Assembly (NCBI RefSeq): GCF_001113365.1
Contig: NZ_CKYA01000001.1
Span: 441,501 to 505,500 of the forward strand
Length of the DNA stretch: 64,000 bases
Reading direction: 5' to 3'
DNA from: Streptococcus pneumoniae
GTDB taxonomy: Bacteria > Bacillota > Bacilli > Lactobacillales > Streptococcaceae
Below the pieces are notes generated by a model. That model worked only from the letters and a program-made list of their open reading frames with translations. It was not told where the DNA came from and searched no databases. Shown in pieces: positions 40,697-50,150 of this stretch (position 1 is its first letter; each line of letters opens with the position of its first letter). Both the position numbers and the translations under genes were made by a program.

Positions 40697-42314
40697 AAAA
40701 TTAGTTGATATCAATATCCTCTATTCATCTCAAGAAGCGAATCTGGCTAACCTACGAAAGAAGCAAGCTAAAAATCCTGGAAAAAAAGTAAATGTTTCCG
40801 CTAGAGTCCTAAGTTCTTACATTTTTTCTAGTCTCTTGATGCTTTTAATGTTTATAAATATAGCCTTTCGTTTTCCTTTTGAGGAAAGGCCGAGTTTTTT
40901 TAGTAGCATGGTTGCTATTTTACTGGTGCTTGCCTTTTCAACTTCTTTCACTGCATTTTACAATGTCTTTTATGAGAGTAAGGATTTGGTATCGTATAGG
41001 CCTTATGCCTTTAAAGAATCAGAGATTATAATTGCTAAAGGACTGTCTGTCCTCTTGCCAGCTCTGCCTGGAATTGTACCAATCCTAGCTTATTTTCTAG
41101 TTCTCTACATTAGGCTAGCATCTTCTCTTTGGCTTGGCTTGCCTTTGATGCTGCTGTCCTTGGCCTTATTATTTGTCTCTGTTACTTTAGTGATGGTAGT
41201 GGCAGTACATTTCTTGGCTCAGACTAGGGTCTTCAGAAAGTATCAGTCTATTTTTTCGAATGTGATGATTGGGATAGGGGTTCTCATACCTTTAATATTT
41301 GTCCTCTTTCTACAGTCGACTTCTGGAAGTATTGTTGACAAAGTTAGAGACATCCCCTCTCTTCTTTATCCTATTCATCTCTTTTACAAAATAGCAGTGG
41401 AGCCTTTTTCGACAGAAGCCTTAGTAGGTCTGCTCGCTTGGATAACTCTAACTGTCTTCTTGCTTTACCTGACCAAAAAGAAGGTTTTTCCTCATTTTTA
41501 TGACGTAATTCTGCTTAACAGTGAGGAGAAGGTCAAGAAAGAACGTCGTAGCAAGGAGAGAATTTCAACTACTAATAAAAAGGGCTTTTTCCGTATGGTT
41601 TTACGCTACCACCTCACCCTCTTGGGACAGGGGACTGGCGTGATTACAGTGCTTTTTACAAGTGCTTTCCTTCCTTATCTCATGATGATCGGTCTGATTT
41701 CCAAAATCCGAGATTCTCAGATAGTTCCAGACATTCATCCTCCATACTGGTTACCCTTGTTTTTTATAGCTCTCTTTATAGCAGTTGTCAATAACAATAT
41801 CACCAGCCTGCATTCAATTGCCTTGTCCTTGGAGAGAGAAAATGTTGATTTTCTGAAGAGTTTACCCTTTGACTTTGCTCGTTATGTGAAAGTGAAATTT
41901 TGGATTATATTTGCTGTCCAGTCCTTTTTACCAATTCTGACGTTACTTGGTCTTTCTCTATATCTAGGCTTGCCCATCCTTTCGATGATTTACCTTCTTG
42001 TAGTCTGGACCCTTGCCAGTGTCATCCTTTCTTGCCACAATTACTTTAAGGACGTGAAAAATCTGTCAACCAATTGGAGTAGCATTACGGACTTGGTGAA
42101 CCGTTCAAATCGTATAGTCGCAATTGTTTTGATTTTTATTTATAGTGCAATCTTAATGGCCCTTGTAATAGGGAGCTTATTCTTGGTTCGGTCTCTCTCC
42201 CCTATCCTTGCCACTAGCTTGGGAGTAGGAGCTCTTATCCTCCTGCTTGGTCTTGCTATTTTTGGCTATCATTACTACCTGTCACGCATGTTGACAGAAA
42301 TAGAAAAAAGATGA
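40677..42314 (+). CDS. ABC transporter membrane protein, ABC-2-like
   Basis: A 545-residue membrane protein with roughly a dozen hydrophobic segments in two groups separated by a charged stretch near residues 290-310 (NSEEKVKKERRSKERIS). It is the likely membrane partner of the preceding ATPase, and the overlap (GAGGAGG ribosome site inside the ATPase gene) implies coupled translation. Similar fused or doubled ABC-2 permeases occur in exporters of unknown function in streptococci. I cannot name the substrate. Confidence 0.85.
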   Translation: MRLKVIKKLVDINILYSSQEANLANLRKKQAKNPGKKVNVSARVLSSYIFSSLLMLLMFINIAFRFPFEERPSFFSSMVAILLVLAFSTSFTAFYNVFYESKDLVSYRPYAFKESEIIIAKGLSVLLPALPGIVPILAYFLVLYIRLASSLWLGLPLMLLSLALLFVSVTLVMVVAVHFLAQTRVFRKYQSIFSNVMIGIGVLIPLIFVLFLQSTSGSIVDKVRDIPSLLYPIHLFYKIAVEPFSTEALVGLLAWITLTVFLLYLTKKKVFPHFYDVILLNSEEKVKKERRSKERISTTNKKGFFRMVLRYHLTLLGQGTGVITVLFTSAFLPYLMMIGLISKIRDSQIVPDIHPPYWLPLFFIALFIAVVNNNITSLHSIALSLERENVDFLKSLPFDFARYVKVKFWIIFAVQSFLPILTLLGLSLYLGLPILSMIYLLVVWTLASVILSCHNYFKDVKNLSTNWSSITDLVNRSNRIVAIVLIFIYSAILMALVIGSLFLVRSLSPILATSLGVGALILLLGLAIFGYHYYLSRMLTEIEKR

Positions 42315-42341
42315 GATAATTGGTCGCTTGATAAATTTTAT

Positions 42342-42372
42342 TTGACAAATCGCTTTCAGAATTTGTTAGAAT
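42342..42372 (+). promoter_or_regulatory. Promoter of the small membrane protein
   Basis: TTGACA at 42342-42347 and TAGAAT at 42367-42372 with a long spacing of 19; alternatively TTAGAA gives 18. Confidence 0.45.
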
Positions 42373-42420
42373 GTAGTTGTAAATTATTAGGATTGGTAAA
42401 AAAATATAGGGAGGAATGTT

Positions 42421-42639
42421 ATGAATAAGAAATATAATCTAGTTTTATTATTGTTGTTTATAGTTTATTTATTTGGATATTTTTCAATTTCAAAAACTTT
42501 CATTCCTATAATGTGTGTGATCCAAGTATTTTTGATAGAACATATATTTAAAGTTCGAAATAGAATGATGCAAATAGGTGAAATTATAATTATTGTTGCT
42601 TCTATAATATTATTTATTGATAGTATATTGAGTTTGTAA
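42421..42639 (+). CDS. Small hydrophobic membrane protein
   Basis: A 72-residue protein with two or three hydrophobic helices: NLVLLLLFIVYLFGYFSI, TFIPIMCVIQVFLIEHIF and IIIIVASIILFIDSIL. An excellent ribosome site, AGGGAGGAAT, and a separate promoter make it a real gene in spite of its size. I do not recognise a family. It stands downstream of the ABC exporter and may serve as an accessory or be unrelated. Confidence 0.6.
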   Translation: MNKKYNLVLLLLFIVYLFGYFSISKTFIPIMCVIQVFLIEHIFKVRNRMMQIGEIIIIVASIILFIDSILSL

Positions 42640-42783
42640 CAAAAGGCTTTTCTATAAAATCAAATTTTCCAGATATCTACTGAAGCTGATTTATATCCTC
42701 ATATTTCTTCTACTATATTCGTCACTAAATTTGACAGACATATATTGCTGATACAGCCTCTCTAGCTACAATCTCAAAGTTAA

Positions 42784-42886
42784 TACTCTTCGAAAATCTC
42801 TTCAAACCACGTCAGCTTTGCCTTGCCGTACTCAAGTACAGCCTGCGGCTAGTTTTCTAGTTTGTTCTTTGATTTTCTTTGAATTT
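42784..42886 (-). repeat. RUP-like repeat, reverse orientation
   Basis: Begins TACTCTTCGAAAATCTCTTC and runs through CACGTCAGCTTTGCC to TTTGATTTTCTTTGAATTTT. It is the reverse of the copies at 18779 and 61200. The right end has decayed (the usual CATTGAGTA is not intact), so it is probably immobile. Confidence 0.75.
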
Positions 42887-42899
42887 TATTTGATAAAAA

Positions 42900-42930
42900 G
42901 AAATGCTCCTCCAAGACGGAAGAGCATTTT
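42900..42930 (-). terminator. Terminator of the ltaS-like gene
   Basis: AAATGCTCCTCC and GGAAGAGCATTT pair with loop AAGAC; read leftward the stem is followed by TTTCTTTTTATC. Read rightward it also has a T run, so it can act both ways. Confidence 0.8.
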
Positions 42931-45081
42931 TTATTGTGATTTTGATTCGGTTTCGGCAGACTCGGGGTGGAGTTCTTGGTAACTTGGTGCCTTGAAAAGG
43001 TCAGTACTGGTTTTACCTTTTCGTTGGCTAAAGAGGCTAGTTGACTGACTTCCCTTTTCCTGTTCAATCTTTTGCAGAATTGGTAAAGAATTGAGGTAAG
43101 AAATACTTTCTGTATCAACTTTTCCAAGATGATCTTTTTGGTAGAAACGGATCAAATCACCAGTTTGAATCTGGTCGCTGATTTTCAGCTGTTGACTAGC
43201 TGCCTGCCGAACGCTTTCCAGTTCAGTCTGAGCTTGTTCATCAAGATTACTGATTTCAAGACCGCTCTCAGTATAGTAGGTTCGTCCGTCATAGCTAGTA
43301 TATTTTGGTGTGACGAAGGAATTGGTAGTCCGAAAGGCAACGATTTCTTGATGGTCTGGAGACAGAAGGTCTTGCCCAACTTGAAGGAAGGAATTGGACT
43401 CAATACCAAGGAGGTGTTCGAGAGTTGGTAATATATCGATTTGTCCACCGTAGGTATTGATGATTTGTCCTTTTTCATAGCCAGGCATGACCACCATAAA
43501 AGGCACTCGTTGCAACATGGCATTGTCGTAATTAGACCAGTTATCAGAAGTCTTTCCAATCAAGGGTGCCAGCTCAGGATTGCGGGAGTTGGAAATACCA
43601 TAATGGTCTCCGTAAATGACGATGATGGATTTTTCATAGAGGCCACTTTCTTTGAGATAGTCAAAGAAGGCCTTGATGGCACTATCCAGATAGTTGGCGG
43701 TTTGGAAGTAGCCATTGATCGTTTCATCTTTGGTTTTAGCCAGTGGGAAACCAAGCTCATCGCCTGTCAGATTGCTAGCATAGGGATAGTGATTGGACAC
43801 CGTGATATACTTAGCATAAAAAGGCTGCTGTAAATGCTCCAGATACTGAATAGAATCTTTCATCATGATTTTATCATTTAAACCATATTGGAAAGAATTG
43901 CTACTGTCTTGCTTGGTAAAATAGGAAGCATCAAAGAAGTATTGGTAGCCCCATTGTTTGTAGGTCGTATTTCGGTTCCAGAAGGTCCCAATATTGCCGT
44001 GAAAGACAGCACTTGATTGGTAGCCATTTTTTGATAGGATAAAAGGCGCAGCTTGCTGGGTATTGGTACCTCCATAGTTGACCATGAAAGAACCTTGGTC
44101 AAGCCCAAACAAACCGGTTTCTAGCATGGTTTCCGCATCTGAGGTTTTACCAGCCTTGACTTGGTTAAAGATATTCGAAAAGGCTAGTGTAGATTGCGAA
44201 TGGTAGAGGGAGTTGAGGAAGGGAGTGACTTCATGCTCAGTTCCATCTATGTTGAGTTTATAGTCAAGCAGGAACTGTTGGAAACTCTCCAAGTGGAGAT
44301 AAATCACATTTTTTCCTTTGGCCAAGCCAAAATAGTCTGGATTGGGCTTAGCCGAATGCTCTTGAATATAATCTGTAATAGGTTGCAGATCTGTCTCAGA
44401 GGCCTTAGCTCGTTCCTTGTTGGCGCTGTAGGATTGGTTGGCACTATAGCCTAAAAAGGCTGGCAAACTAAGGGCACGAACAATATAATAATTAGAAAAT
44501 CCTCGCGACAGGAGATCGGGACGCTCAATTTCAGCCAAGAAAAGATTAGCAGAAAAGAGCAAGGCTGAGAGTGCAGTGATAGCAACACTTGAGCGGAATT
44601 TGAAAGGTCTCCTATCCAGCTGGATGAATTTTTTATAGAAAAGGAAAGCCAGCAATGGGAAATCCATAAAATAGATGAAATCCCAAGGACGCAGTAACTC
44701 TAGTTCCGCAGTACCAACAGACACCTTGCTGACCACTTTCATGGTATTAGCCGTGATAAAGTCGCTAAATTCTCGATAGTAAAAGACATTGGAATAGAGC
44801 CAAATGAATAAAAGGCTATAAATAGCTATACTCAGACCATAAAAAATCTTGGTTGAGCGAGCATAGAGGGCTAGAGCCAGCAGGAGTAGCCCCAAAGGAA
44901 GGGGATTGAAAAAGGCGATAAAGGCAAGGTAATTTCCCTGCAACTTGCCCACTTGAATATCTAAATTAAAGTCAACGGTATAGGCTAATAAGGTTTTGAG
45001 CCAATAGAGGATTAAAAGGGTTAGGACAAAACCCAGTCTGGTACCCATGGCTTTTTGGATTTTGTTAAAATTGCTTTTCAC
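42931..45081 (-). CDS. ltaS: Lipoteichoic acid synthase family protein
   Basis: A 716-residue membrane enzyme with five N-terminal helices (about residues 12-235) and a large extracellular sulfatase-like domain. Key residues of LtaS are present: E in NVIYLHLESFQQF, the catalytic T in KAGKTSDAETM, and D-H in IVIYGDHYGIS. It should polymerise glycerol phosphate from phosphatidylglycerol onto a glycolipid. I start it at the GTG (complement 45081-45079) because AGGAAG stands 8 bases before; the longer frame to 45147 has no site. I recall such a gene in S. mitis and S. oralis, and its absence from pneumococcus. The C-terminal tail after the domain (about 100 residues) is polar. Confidence 0.88.
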   Translation of the reverse strand: MKSNFNKIQKAMGTRLGFVLTLLILYWLKTLLAYTVDFNLDIQVGKLQGNYLAFIAFFNPLPLGLLLLALALYARSTKIFYGLSIAIYSLLFIWLYSNVFYYREFSDFITANTMKVVSKVSVGTAELELLRPWDFIYFMDFPLLAFLFYKKFIQLDRRPFKFRSSVAITALSALLFSANLFLAEIERPDLLSRGFSNYYIVRALSLPAFLGYSANQSYSANKERAKASETDLQPITDYIQEHSAKPNPDYFGLAKGKNVIYLHLESFQQFLLDYKLNIDGTEHEVTPFLNSLYHSQSTLAFSNIFNQVKAGKTSDAETMLETGLFGLDQGSFMVNYGGTNTQQAAPFILSKNGYQSSAVFHGNIGTFWNRNTTYKQWGYQYFFDASYFTKQDSSNSFQYGLNDKIMMKDSIQYLEHLQQPFYAKYITVSNHYPYASNLTGDELGFPLAKTKDETINGYFQTANYLDSAIKAFFDYLKESGLYEKSIIVIYGDHYGISNSRNPELAPLIGKTSDNWSNYDNAMLQRVPFMVVMPGYEKGQIINTYGGQIDILPTLEHLLGIESNSFLQVGQDLLSPDHQEIVAFRTTNSFVTPKYTSYDGRTYYTESGLEISNLDEQAQTELESVRQAASQQLKISDQIQTGDLIRFYQKDHLGKVDTESISYLNSLPILQKIEQEKGSQSTSLFSQRKGKTSTDLFKAPSYQELHPESAETESKSQ

Positions 45082-45161
45082 ATATTTACTTCCTAATTTT
45101 TTATTAGTATTAGTATACCATTTTTTAAAAGAAGAGTAAAAAAGCAAGGGTAGTTTCTTTT

Positions 45162-45190
45162 TTGAGAATTGGCTAAAAGTTTGATATAAT
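45162..45190 (+). promoter_or_regulatory. Promoter of the rRNA methyltransferase-aro operon
   Basis: TTGAGA at 45162-45167 and extended TGATATAAT (TATAAT 45185-45190), spacing 17. The expected start, 45197-45198, coincides with the ATG at 45198, so the first gene of the operon appears to be leaderless. Confidence 0.7.
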
Positions 45191-45197
45191 GGTAGTT

Positions 45198-46361
45198 ATG
45201 AATAGAATAAGAGTCAGCAAAAGGGTTGAAAAGAAGCTCGCTAAGGGGCTAGTTTTACTAGAAGCCAGTGATCTTGAGAATGTCAATCTTAAGGATCAGG
45301 AAGTAGAAGTGCAGAGTCAGGAAGGAACCTTTCTTGGAACTGCCTACCTTTCGCAGCAAAACAAGGGCTTGGGCTGGTTTGTTAGTAAGGACAAGGTGGC
45401 CTTCAATCAAGCTTTCTTTGAAACGCTGTTTAGACAAGCTAAAGAAAAGAGAAGCGCTTACTATCAAGATGATTTGACAACTGCCTTTCGTCTCTTCAAC
45501 CAAGAGGGAGATGGCTTTGGCGGTCTGATAGTGGACCTTTATGGCGACTATGCTGTCTTTTCTTGGTATAACTCTTATGTTTATCAGATTCGTAAGACTA
45601 TATCAGAAGCCTTTAGACAGGTTTTTCCTGAGGTTTTAGGAGCCTATGAGAAGATTCGCTTTAAAGGATTGGACTATGAATCTGCCCATGTTTATGGTCA
45701 AGAAGCACCTGACTTTTTCACTGTTCTGGAAAATGGGGTTCTGTATCAAGTATTTATGAATGATGGCTTGATGACAGGAATTTTCCTAGACCAGCATGAA
45801 GTTCGATGTAGCTTAGTTGACGGTTTGGCTATGGGTAAATCCTTGCTCAATATGTTTTCCTACACAGCAGCCTTTTCAGTAGCTGCGGCCATGGGAGGAG
45901 CTAGCCAGACAACTTCTGTTGACCTAGCTAAACGTTCACGAGAATTGTCTCAAGCGCATTTTCAGGCAAATGGGCTCAGCACAGGCGACCATCGTTTTAT
46001 AGTCATGGATGTCTTTGAGTATTTCAAGTATGCCAAGAGAAAAGGCTTGACCTACGATGTGATTGTCCTAGATCCGCCTAGCTTTGCTCGGAACAAAAAA
46101 CAGACCTTCTCTGTGGCCAAGGATTATCACAAGTTGATTTCTCAGAGTCTTGAGATTTTAAATCCGGGAGGGATTATCATTGCCAGTACCAATGCTGCCA
46201 ATGTTTCCCGCCCGAAATTTACAGAACAAATTGATAAAGGCTTTGCAGGAAGAAGTTACCAGATTTTAAATAAATACGGTCTTCCAGCAGACTTCGCCTA
46301 TAATAAAAAAGATGAAAGTAGTAATTACCTCAAGGTGATTAGTATGAAGGTTAGTAAATGA
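45198..46361 (+). CDS. RlmI-like rRNA large subunit m5C methyltransferase
   Basis: A 387-residue methyltransferase: N-terminal PUA domain (VSKRVEKKLAKGLVLLEASD), then a Rossmann methyltransferase with FLDQHEVR, LLNMFSYTAAFSVAAAMGGA (SAM site) and VLDPPSFARNKK (motif IV). It resembles RlmI of E. coli, which modifies 23S rRNA. The frame allows ATG at 45189 or 45198; 45189 overlaps the -10 box, so I choose 45198, where transcription should begin. There is no ribosome site for either. The stop overlaps aroD by four bases. Confidence 0.88.
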   Translation: MNRIRVSKRVEKKLAKGLVLLEASDLENVNLKDQEVEVQSQEGTFLGTAYLSQQNKGLGWFVSKDKVAFNQAFFETLFRQAKEKRSAYYQDDLTTAFRLFNQEGDGFGGLIVDLYGDYAVFSWYNSYVYQIRKTISEAFRQVFPEVLGAYEKIRFKGLDYESAHVYGQEAPDFFTVLENGVLYQVFMNDGLMTGIFLDQHEVRCSLVDGLAMGKSLLNMFSYTAAFSVAAAMGGASQTTSVDLAKRSRELSQAHFQANGLSTGDHRFIVMDVFEYFKYAKRKGLTYDVIVLDPPSFARNKKQTFSVAKDYHKLISQSLEILNPGGIIIASTNAANVSRPKFTEQIDKGFAGRSYQILNKYGLPADFAYNKKDESSNYLKVISMKVSK

Positions 46362-47035
46362 AATTGATCGTTTCAGTAATGCCAAGAAGTTTAGAGGAGG
46401 CCCAGGCTCTGGACGCCACGAGGTACCTGGATGCCGACATCATTGAATGGCGTGCCGACTATCTGCCTAAGGAAGCAATTTTGCAGGTAGCTCCAGCTAT
46501 TTTTGAAAAATTCGCAGGTCGTGAGTTGGTTTTCACGCTGCGAACTCGCTCTGAAGGGGGAGAAATCGAACTTTCTCCAGAAGAATATATCTATCTAATC
46601 AAGGAAGTGGCGCAACTCTATCAACCAGATTATATTGATTTTGAGTACTATAGCTACAAGGATGTTTTTGAAGAAATGCTGGACTTCCCAAATCTCGTTT
46701 TGAGTTACCATAATTTCCAAGAAACACCTGAAAATATGATGGAGATCTTGTCAGAGTTGACGAGCCTAAATCCAAAACTTGTCAAGGTTGCGGTGATGGC
46801 TCACACGGAGCAGGATGTCTTAGACTTGATGAACTATACACGAGGCTTTAAAACCCTTAATCCTGAACAGGCATATGTGACCATTTCTATGGGCAAGGTG
46901 GGCAAGGTCTCTCGTATCACTGCGGATGTGACTGGTTCTAGTTGGTCTTTTGCCAGTCTGGATGAGGCAAGTGCCCCTGGTCAGATTTCCCTAGCCAACA
47001 TGAAAAAAATCAGGGAGATTTTGGATGAAGCTTGA
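46358..47035 (+). CDS. aroD: 3-dehydroquinate dehydratase, type I
   Basis: A 225-residue enzyme of the shikimate pathway that dehydrates 3-dehydroquinate. Type I features are seen: the strand IIEWRADYL near the N-terminus, the catalytic H in LVLSYHNFQ, and the Schiff-base K in LVKVAVMAHTEQD. The ATG overlaps the methyltransferase stop (ATGA). It overlaps aroE by 11 bases. Confidence 0.95.
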   Translation: MKLIVSVMPRSLEEAQALDATRYLDADIIEWRADYLPKEAILQVAPAIFEKFAGRELVFTLRTRSEGGEIELSPEEYIYLIKEVAQLYQPDYIDFEYYSYKDVFEEMLDFPNLVLSYHNFQETPENMMEILSELTSLNPKLVKVAVMAHTEQDVLDLMNYTRGFKTLNPEQAYVTISMGKVGKVSRITADVTGSSWSFASLDEASAPGQISLANMKKIREILDEA

Positions 47036-47879
47036 TGGCTATACACGTTTAGCTGCCGTTGTTGCCAATCCTATTAAGCATTCTATTTCCCCCTTTATCC
47101 ACAATAGGGCCTTTGAGGCGACAGCTACCAATGGTGCTTATGTGGCTTGGGAGATTGAAGCGAGTGACTTGGCAGAAACAGTGGCCAATATTCGTCGCTA
47201 CCAGATGTTTGGTATCAACCTGTCCATGCCTTATAAGGAGCAGGTGATTCCTTATTTGGATGAGCTGAGTGACGAAGCGCGCTTGATCGGTGCGGTCAAT
47301 ACGGTTGTCAATGATAATGGCAATTTAATTGGATATAATACAGATGGCAAGGGATTTTTTAAGAGCTTGCCTTCTTTTACAATTACAGGTAAGAAGATGA
47401 CCCTGCTGGGTGCAGGTGGTGCGGCCAAATCAATCTTGGCACAGGCTATTTTGGATGGCGTCAGTCAGATTTCGATCTTTGTTCGTTCCGTTTCTATGGA
47501 AAAAACAAGACCTTACCTAGACAAGTTACAGGAGCAAACAGGCTTTAAAGTGGACTTGTATGCTTTAGAAGATGTTTCGGAACTGCAAGCAAGGATTGCC
47601 GAGTCGGATTTACTGGTCAATGCGACAAGTGTAGGAATGGACGGTCAATCATCTCCAGTTCCTAAAAGCATTGTCTTATCAGAAACTCTTTTAGTAGCAG
47701 ATATTATTTACAAGCCTTTTGAAACCCCATTTTTGAAATGGGCTAGAAGTCAGGGCAATCTAGCGGTCAATGGTCTGGGTATGTTACTCTATCAAGCTGC
47801 AGAAGCTTTTCAACTGTGGACAGGCAAGGAAATGCCAACAGAAGAGATTTGGCAGTCCTTAACAGAAAAATACCAATAA
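47025..47879 (+). CDS. aroE: Shikimate dehydrogenase
   Basis: A 284-residue NADPH enzyme. The substrate site NPIKHSISPFIHNRAF (about 14-29), NLSMPYKEQV with the catalytic lysine, GAVNTVV and the nucleotide loop LLGAGGAAKSI are all present. Reduces 3-dehydroshikimate. The ATG lies within the end of aroD and is probably coupled to it. Confidence 0.95.
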   Translation: MKLDGYTRLAAVVANPIKHSISPFIHNRAFEATATNGAYVAWEIEASDLAETVANIRRYQMFGINLSMPYKEQVIPYLDELSDEARLIGAVNTVVNDNGNLIGYNTDGKGFFKSLPSFTITGKKMTLLGAGGAAKSILAQAILDGVSQISIFVRSVSMEKTRPYLDKLQEQTGFKVDLYALEDVSELQARIAESDLLVNATSVGMDGQSSPVPKSIVLSETLLVADIIYKPFETPFLKWARSQGNLAVNGLGMLLYQAAEAFQLWTGKEMPTEEIWQSLTEKYQ

Positions 47880-47897
47880 AGAAAAGGAGATTCTCCT

Positions 47898-48965
47898 ATG
47901 AAAATCAGAATCGATATTCCTCATCATCCTTATGATATTCAGATTGAAAAAGGTTGTCTGGCTCAGGCTGGTCAATGGTTGCGAGAACTCTGGCAACCAC
48001 AAAAGGTAGTCATTGTGACAGATAACCATGTAGCTTCTCTTTATGCAGAGAAGGTCAAGCTCAGCCTAGAAGATGCTGGTTTTCAGGTAGCTGTTTTTGA
48101 CTTTTTAGAAGGGGAAGAAAGAAAGAATTTAACTACTGTTCAGAAAGTCTATGAATTTCTAGTTAAGCAGGGGTTGACTCGTAGCGATGGAGTCGTGGCT
48201 CTCGGAGGTGGTGTCGTTGGAGACCTGGCTGGTTTCGTAGCCTCTACCTATATGCGGGGTATTCATTTTGTTCAGATTCCGACTAGCTTGACAGCTCAGG
48301 TTGATTCTTCTATCGGCGGAAAGACAGGCGTTAACACTCCATTTGCTAAAAATATGGTGGGTACCTTTGCCCAACCAGATGGGGTTCTGATTGATCCACT
48401 TGTCCTTGAAACGCTTGGAAAAAGAGAGTTGATTGAAGGAATGGGTGAGGTCATCAAGTACGGCTTGATTGAGGATCCAGAACTGTGGCAAATCTTGACG
48501 GAGCTGGATGGTTCTGTTGAGAGCATTTTGGAACATGCAGAGATCTTGATTGAACATTCTTGTCAGGTCAAGCGCAAGATGGTGGTTGAGGATGAGCTGG
48601 ACAATGGTGTTCGCCTTTACCTCAACTTTGGCCACACTATTGGCCATGCCATTGAAGCAACTGCCGGTTATGGAAAAGTCATGCATGGTGAAGCTGTGGC
48701 CATGGGCATGGTGCAGATTTCCAAGGTTGCTGAGAAAAAGGGTCTAATGCCAGCTGGCATTACCCAGTCCATCACAGAAATGTGTCAGAAATTCGGCTTG
48801 CCTGTTGACTATGAAAATTGGGAAGTTGACAAGCTTTATCAGGCTCTTACTCATGACAAAAAAGCGCGTGGCAACACCTTGAAATTGGTCTTGGTACCAG
48901 AGCTCGGTTCAGCGACTATTCACCCAGTTTCTCTGGAAGAGATGAAAGACTACTTGGTAAAATAA
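47898..48965 (+). CDS. aroB: 3-dehydroquinate synthase
   Basis: A 355-residue NAD- and metal-dependent enzyme for the first ring-forming step of the pathway. VALGGGVVGDLAGFVAS (NAD site, about 95-111), IPTSLTAQVDSSIGGKTGVN, the metal ligand region NFGHTIGHAIE and HGEAVAMGM are visible. AAAAGGAGATTCTCC precedes the ATG, 18 bases after aroE. Confidence 0.96.
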   Translation: MKIRIDIPHHPYDIQIEKGCLAQAGQWLRELWQPQKVVIVTDNHVASLYAEKVKLSLEDAGFQVAVFDFLEGEERKNLTTVQKVYEFLVKQGLTRSDGVVALGGGVVGDLAGFVASTYMRGIHFVQIPTSLTAQVDSSIGGKTGVNTPFAKNMVGTFAQPDGVLIDPLVLETLGKRELIEGMGEVIKYGLIEDPELWQILTELDGSVESILEHAEILIEHSCQVKRKMVVEDELDNGVRLYLNFGHTIGHAIEATAGYGKVMHGEAVAMGMVQISKVAEKKGLMPAGITQSITEMCQKFGLPVDYENWEVDKLYQALTHDKKARGNTLKLVLVPELGSATIHPVSLEEMKDYLVK

Positions 48966-48974
48966 GGAGAGTGT

Positions 48975-50141
48975 ATGAGATATTTAACAGCAGGAGAATC
49001 ACACGGCCCCCGTCTGACAGCTATCATTGAGGGAATTCCAGCTGGACTTCCTTTGACAGCTGAAGATATCAATGAGGACCTTAAGCGCCGTCAGGGTGGC
49101 TACGGTCGTGGTGGTCGTATGAAGATTGAGAGTGACCAGGTTGTCTTTACTTCGGGTGTTCGCCACGGGAAGACGACTGGGGCTCCCATTACCATGGATG
49201 TCGTCAATAAAGACCACCAGAAATGGCTGGATATTATGTCTGCGGAGGACATTGAAGACCGCCTTAAAAGCAAACGAAAAATCACCCATCCTCGTCCAGG
49301 TCATGCCGACTTGGTAGGGGGCATCAAGTACCGTTTTGACGATTTGCGAAATTCTTTAGAACGTTCATCAGCTCGTGAAACCACCATGCGGGTGGCAGTT
49401 GGGGCAGTAGCCAAACGCCTCTTGGCTGAGCTGGATATGGAGATTGCCAACCATGTCGTTGTCTTTGGTGGCAAGGAAATCGATGTTCCTGAGAATCTCA
49501 CAGTTGCTGAGATTAAGGAAAGAGCTGCCCAGTCAGAAGTTTCTATTGTCAACCAAGAAAGGGAACAGGAAATCAAGGACTATATTGACCAAATCAAGCG
49601 TGACGGTGATACCATCGGTGGAGTTGTGGAGACAGTCGTTGGAGGTGTTCCAGTTGGTCTTGGTTCCTATGTCCAATGGGACAGAAAATTGGATGCCAGA
49701 CTTGCCCAAGCCGTTGTTTCTATCAATGCTTTTAAAGGGGTGGAATTTGGTCTCGGCTTTGAAGCTGGTTATCGTAAAGGTAGCCAAGTCATGGATGAAA
49801 TTCTCTGGTCTAAAGAAGACGGCTATACTCGTCGTACTAACAATCTTGGCGGTTTTGAAGGTGGTATGACTAATGGGCAACCTATCGTTGTTCGTGGAGT
49901 TATGAAGCCCATTCCTACTCTCTACAAACCACTTATGAGTGTAGATATCGAAACCCATGAACCCTACAAGGCAACAGTCGAAAGAAGTGATCCGACTGCT
50001 CTTCCAGCAGCAGGTGTGGTCATGGAAGCCGTTGTGGCTACGGTTCTGGCACAAGAAATCCTCGAAAAATTCTCATCAGACAATCTAGAGGAATTAAAAG
50101 AAGCGATAGCCAAACACCGAGACTATACAAAGAACTATTAA
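48975..50141 (+). CDS. aroC: Chorismate synthase
   Basis: A 388-residue FMN enzyme that makes chorismate from EPSP, the last common step. GESHGPRLTAIIEG (start), RRQGGYGRGGRMKIE, the RPGHADLVGGIKY loop and RSSARETTMRVA are typical. AAGGAGAGTGT precedes the ATG. It comes just before tyrA in the operon. Confidence 0.96.
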   Translation: MRYLTAGESHGPRLTAIIEGIPAGLPLTAEDINEDLKRRQGGYGRGGRMKIESDQVVFTSGVRHGKTTGAPITMDVVNKDHQKWLDIMSAEDIEDRLKSKRKITHPRPGHADLVGGIKYRFDDLRNSLERSSARETTMRVAVGAVAKRLLAELDMEIANHVVVFGGKEIDVPENLTVAEIKERAAQSEVSIVNQEREQEIKDYIDQIKRDGDTIGGVVETVVGGVPVGLGSYVQWDRKLDARLAQAVVSINAFKGVEFGLGFEAGYRKGSQVMDEILWSKEDGYTRRTNNLGGFEGGMTNGQPIVVRGVMKPIPTLYKPLMSVDIETHEPYKATVERSDPTALPAAGVVMEAVVATVLAQEILEKFSSDNLEELKEAIAKHRDYTKNY

Positions 50142-50150
50142 GGAGTTCCT

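Larger units (their letters stand above)
42640..42930. other. Intergenic stretch with a RUP-like repeat
   Basis: 291 bases between two convergent genes. It contains AT-rich sequence without a clear gene, then the RUP-like repeat, then the ltaS terminator. Confidence 0.6.

Noticed and set aside
43441..43833. 130-codon plus-strand frame inside the ltaS gene
   Set aside because: It is antisense to conserved parts of the sulfatase domain and has no supporting features.
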